From NCBI GenBank assembly GCA_963281255.1, contig OY725504.1:124001-188000 (forward strand): a stretch of 64,000 bases of DNA. Direction: 5' to 3'. How positions within the stretch are numbered: position 1 is the stretch's first letter; the number at the start of each line of letters is the position of its first letter. The notes beneath the pieces are model-generated. The model did not search any database and was not told the DNA's origin. It saw only the letters and a list, made by a program, of their open reading frames with translations. The translations under genes and the position numbers were made by a program. The stretch comes from Aphrocallistes beatrix. Its lineage: Eukaryota > Porifera > Hexactinellida > Sceptrulophora > Aphrocallistidae. Below, piece by piece: positions 63,476 to 64,000 of the stretch.

Positions 63476-64000
63476 GTTTCCATGTATACATGGTTATATC
63501 TGCCTGTCTTACTGATACTCCGTTCTGGCCAATGAATTATCTCTCTTTTGTGATGTCAATATTCACAGCCGTGGAGTGGTGGATCCTTGAGGCTCGACAA
63601 AATTATTGTTTTTGGCCTCTGCGAACATTGTTCTATTATTAGCTACAAAATAGTCTTCCATCGTGGTTTTGTGCTTAAGCTGTGAAATCGATTGGATAAA
63701 AATATTCCGCATGCCTGGAAATCTGACCAATGATTTCCATTTGTTCCAATACACAAGTCATTCATTTGGTTTGGAAAGTTTGCTTTCATAATAATTTGTC
63801 CCTTGGAGACGAAATATGTTTAATGAATTCTAATTATTTGTCTCATCTTGTGTGATTTAGAGAATTTATTTAGATTCTGTATCCATGGTTCATATTGATA
63901 TTTCTTTGTGTTATGATGTGATTGTTGCACTTGGAGAATAGTTCGGAGTGAAGGTATGTTTTTTATTAATAATTGAATGAACTTTATTGCGTAACAACGA
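63476..64000. other. terminal stretch without recognisable gene
   Basis: A+T-rich, no exon recognised on either strand. One CTATTATTAG decamer lies near 63633. Confidence 0.5.

Overview
The window looks like nuclear DNA of an animal, most probably a demosponge. Coding sequence is cut by spliceosomal introns with GT..AG borders (many acceptors read CTATTTTTAG), and the metazoan genes are clear: ZNF207/BuGZ, an adiponectin-receptor-type PAQR protein, a TRPM-like channel, an Lbc-type RhoGEF, FBXO4, SOD1 and ELAC2. The left quarter is a long array of scavenger receptor cysteine-rich (SRCR) domains followed by sushi-like modules, one membrane span and a short tail, the layout known for sponge SRCR cell-surface/aggregation-receptor proteins. 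I infer a sponge from that architecture and gene density; no species can be named.

Layout: 397-16462 (+) is the 3' part of the SRCR receptor gene (23 exons in phase), whose largest intron holds two tandem intronless coiled-coil/NHL genes on the minus strand (10090-11385, 12591-13883). 17102-17781 (+) is SOD1 in two exons. 19818-22458 (+) is a PAQR/AdipoR protein with a long cytoplasmic 18-residue-repeat helix. 22806-27716 (+) is ZNF207/BuGZ with zinc fingers and a GLEBS motif. 28737-29981 (+) is a third NHL gene. 30200-31930 holds two decayed gene fragments (5' end of the RhoGEF, 3' end of ZNF207), left by a tandem duplication.

32610-55835 (+) is one 23-exon DH-PH RhoGEF gene. Its introns hold ELAC2 (+, 35216-37462), a TRPM-like channel (-, 38748-45698), FBXO4 (-, 49166-50872) and a fourth NHL gene (-, 53064-54302). 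The TRPM gene sits inside the intron that splits the DH domain. 56812-63434 is a composite of two Ty3/Gypsy retroelements placed head to head and inserted into an older repeat.

Short non-autonomous DNA transposons are dense in introns and spacers. Several families can be assigned by termini and target-site duplications: pogo/Tc1-mariner-like (CAGT..ACTG, TA target), hAT-like (CAG..CTG, 8-bp duplications) and piggyBac-like (CCC..GGG, TTAA). At least six nested insertions give relative ages. A palindromic decamer CTA(A/T)4TAG is strongly over-represented and is often used as a splice acceptor.

All exon borders were read by eye from GT/AG signals, reading phase and protein-family similarity. 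No alignment, search or RNA evidence was available.
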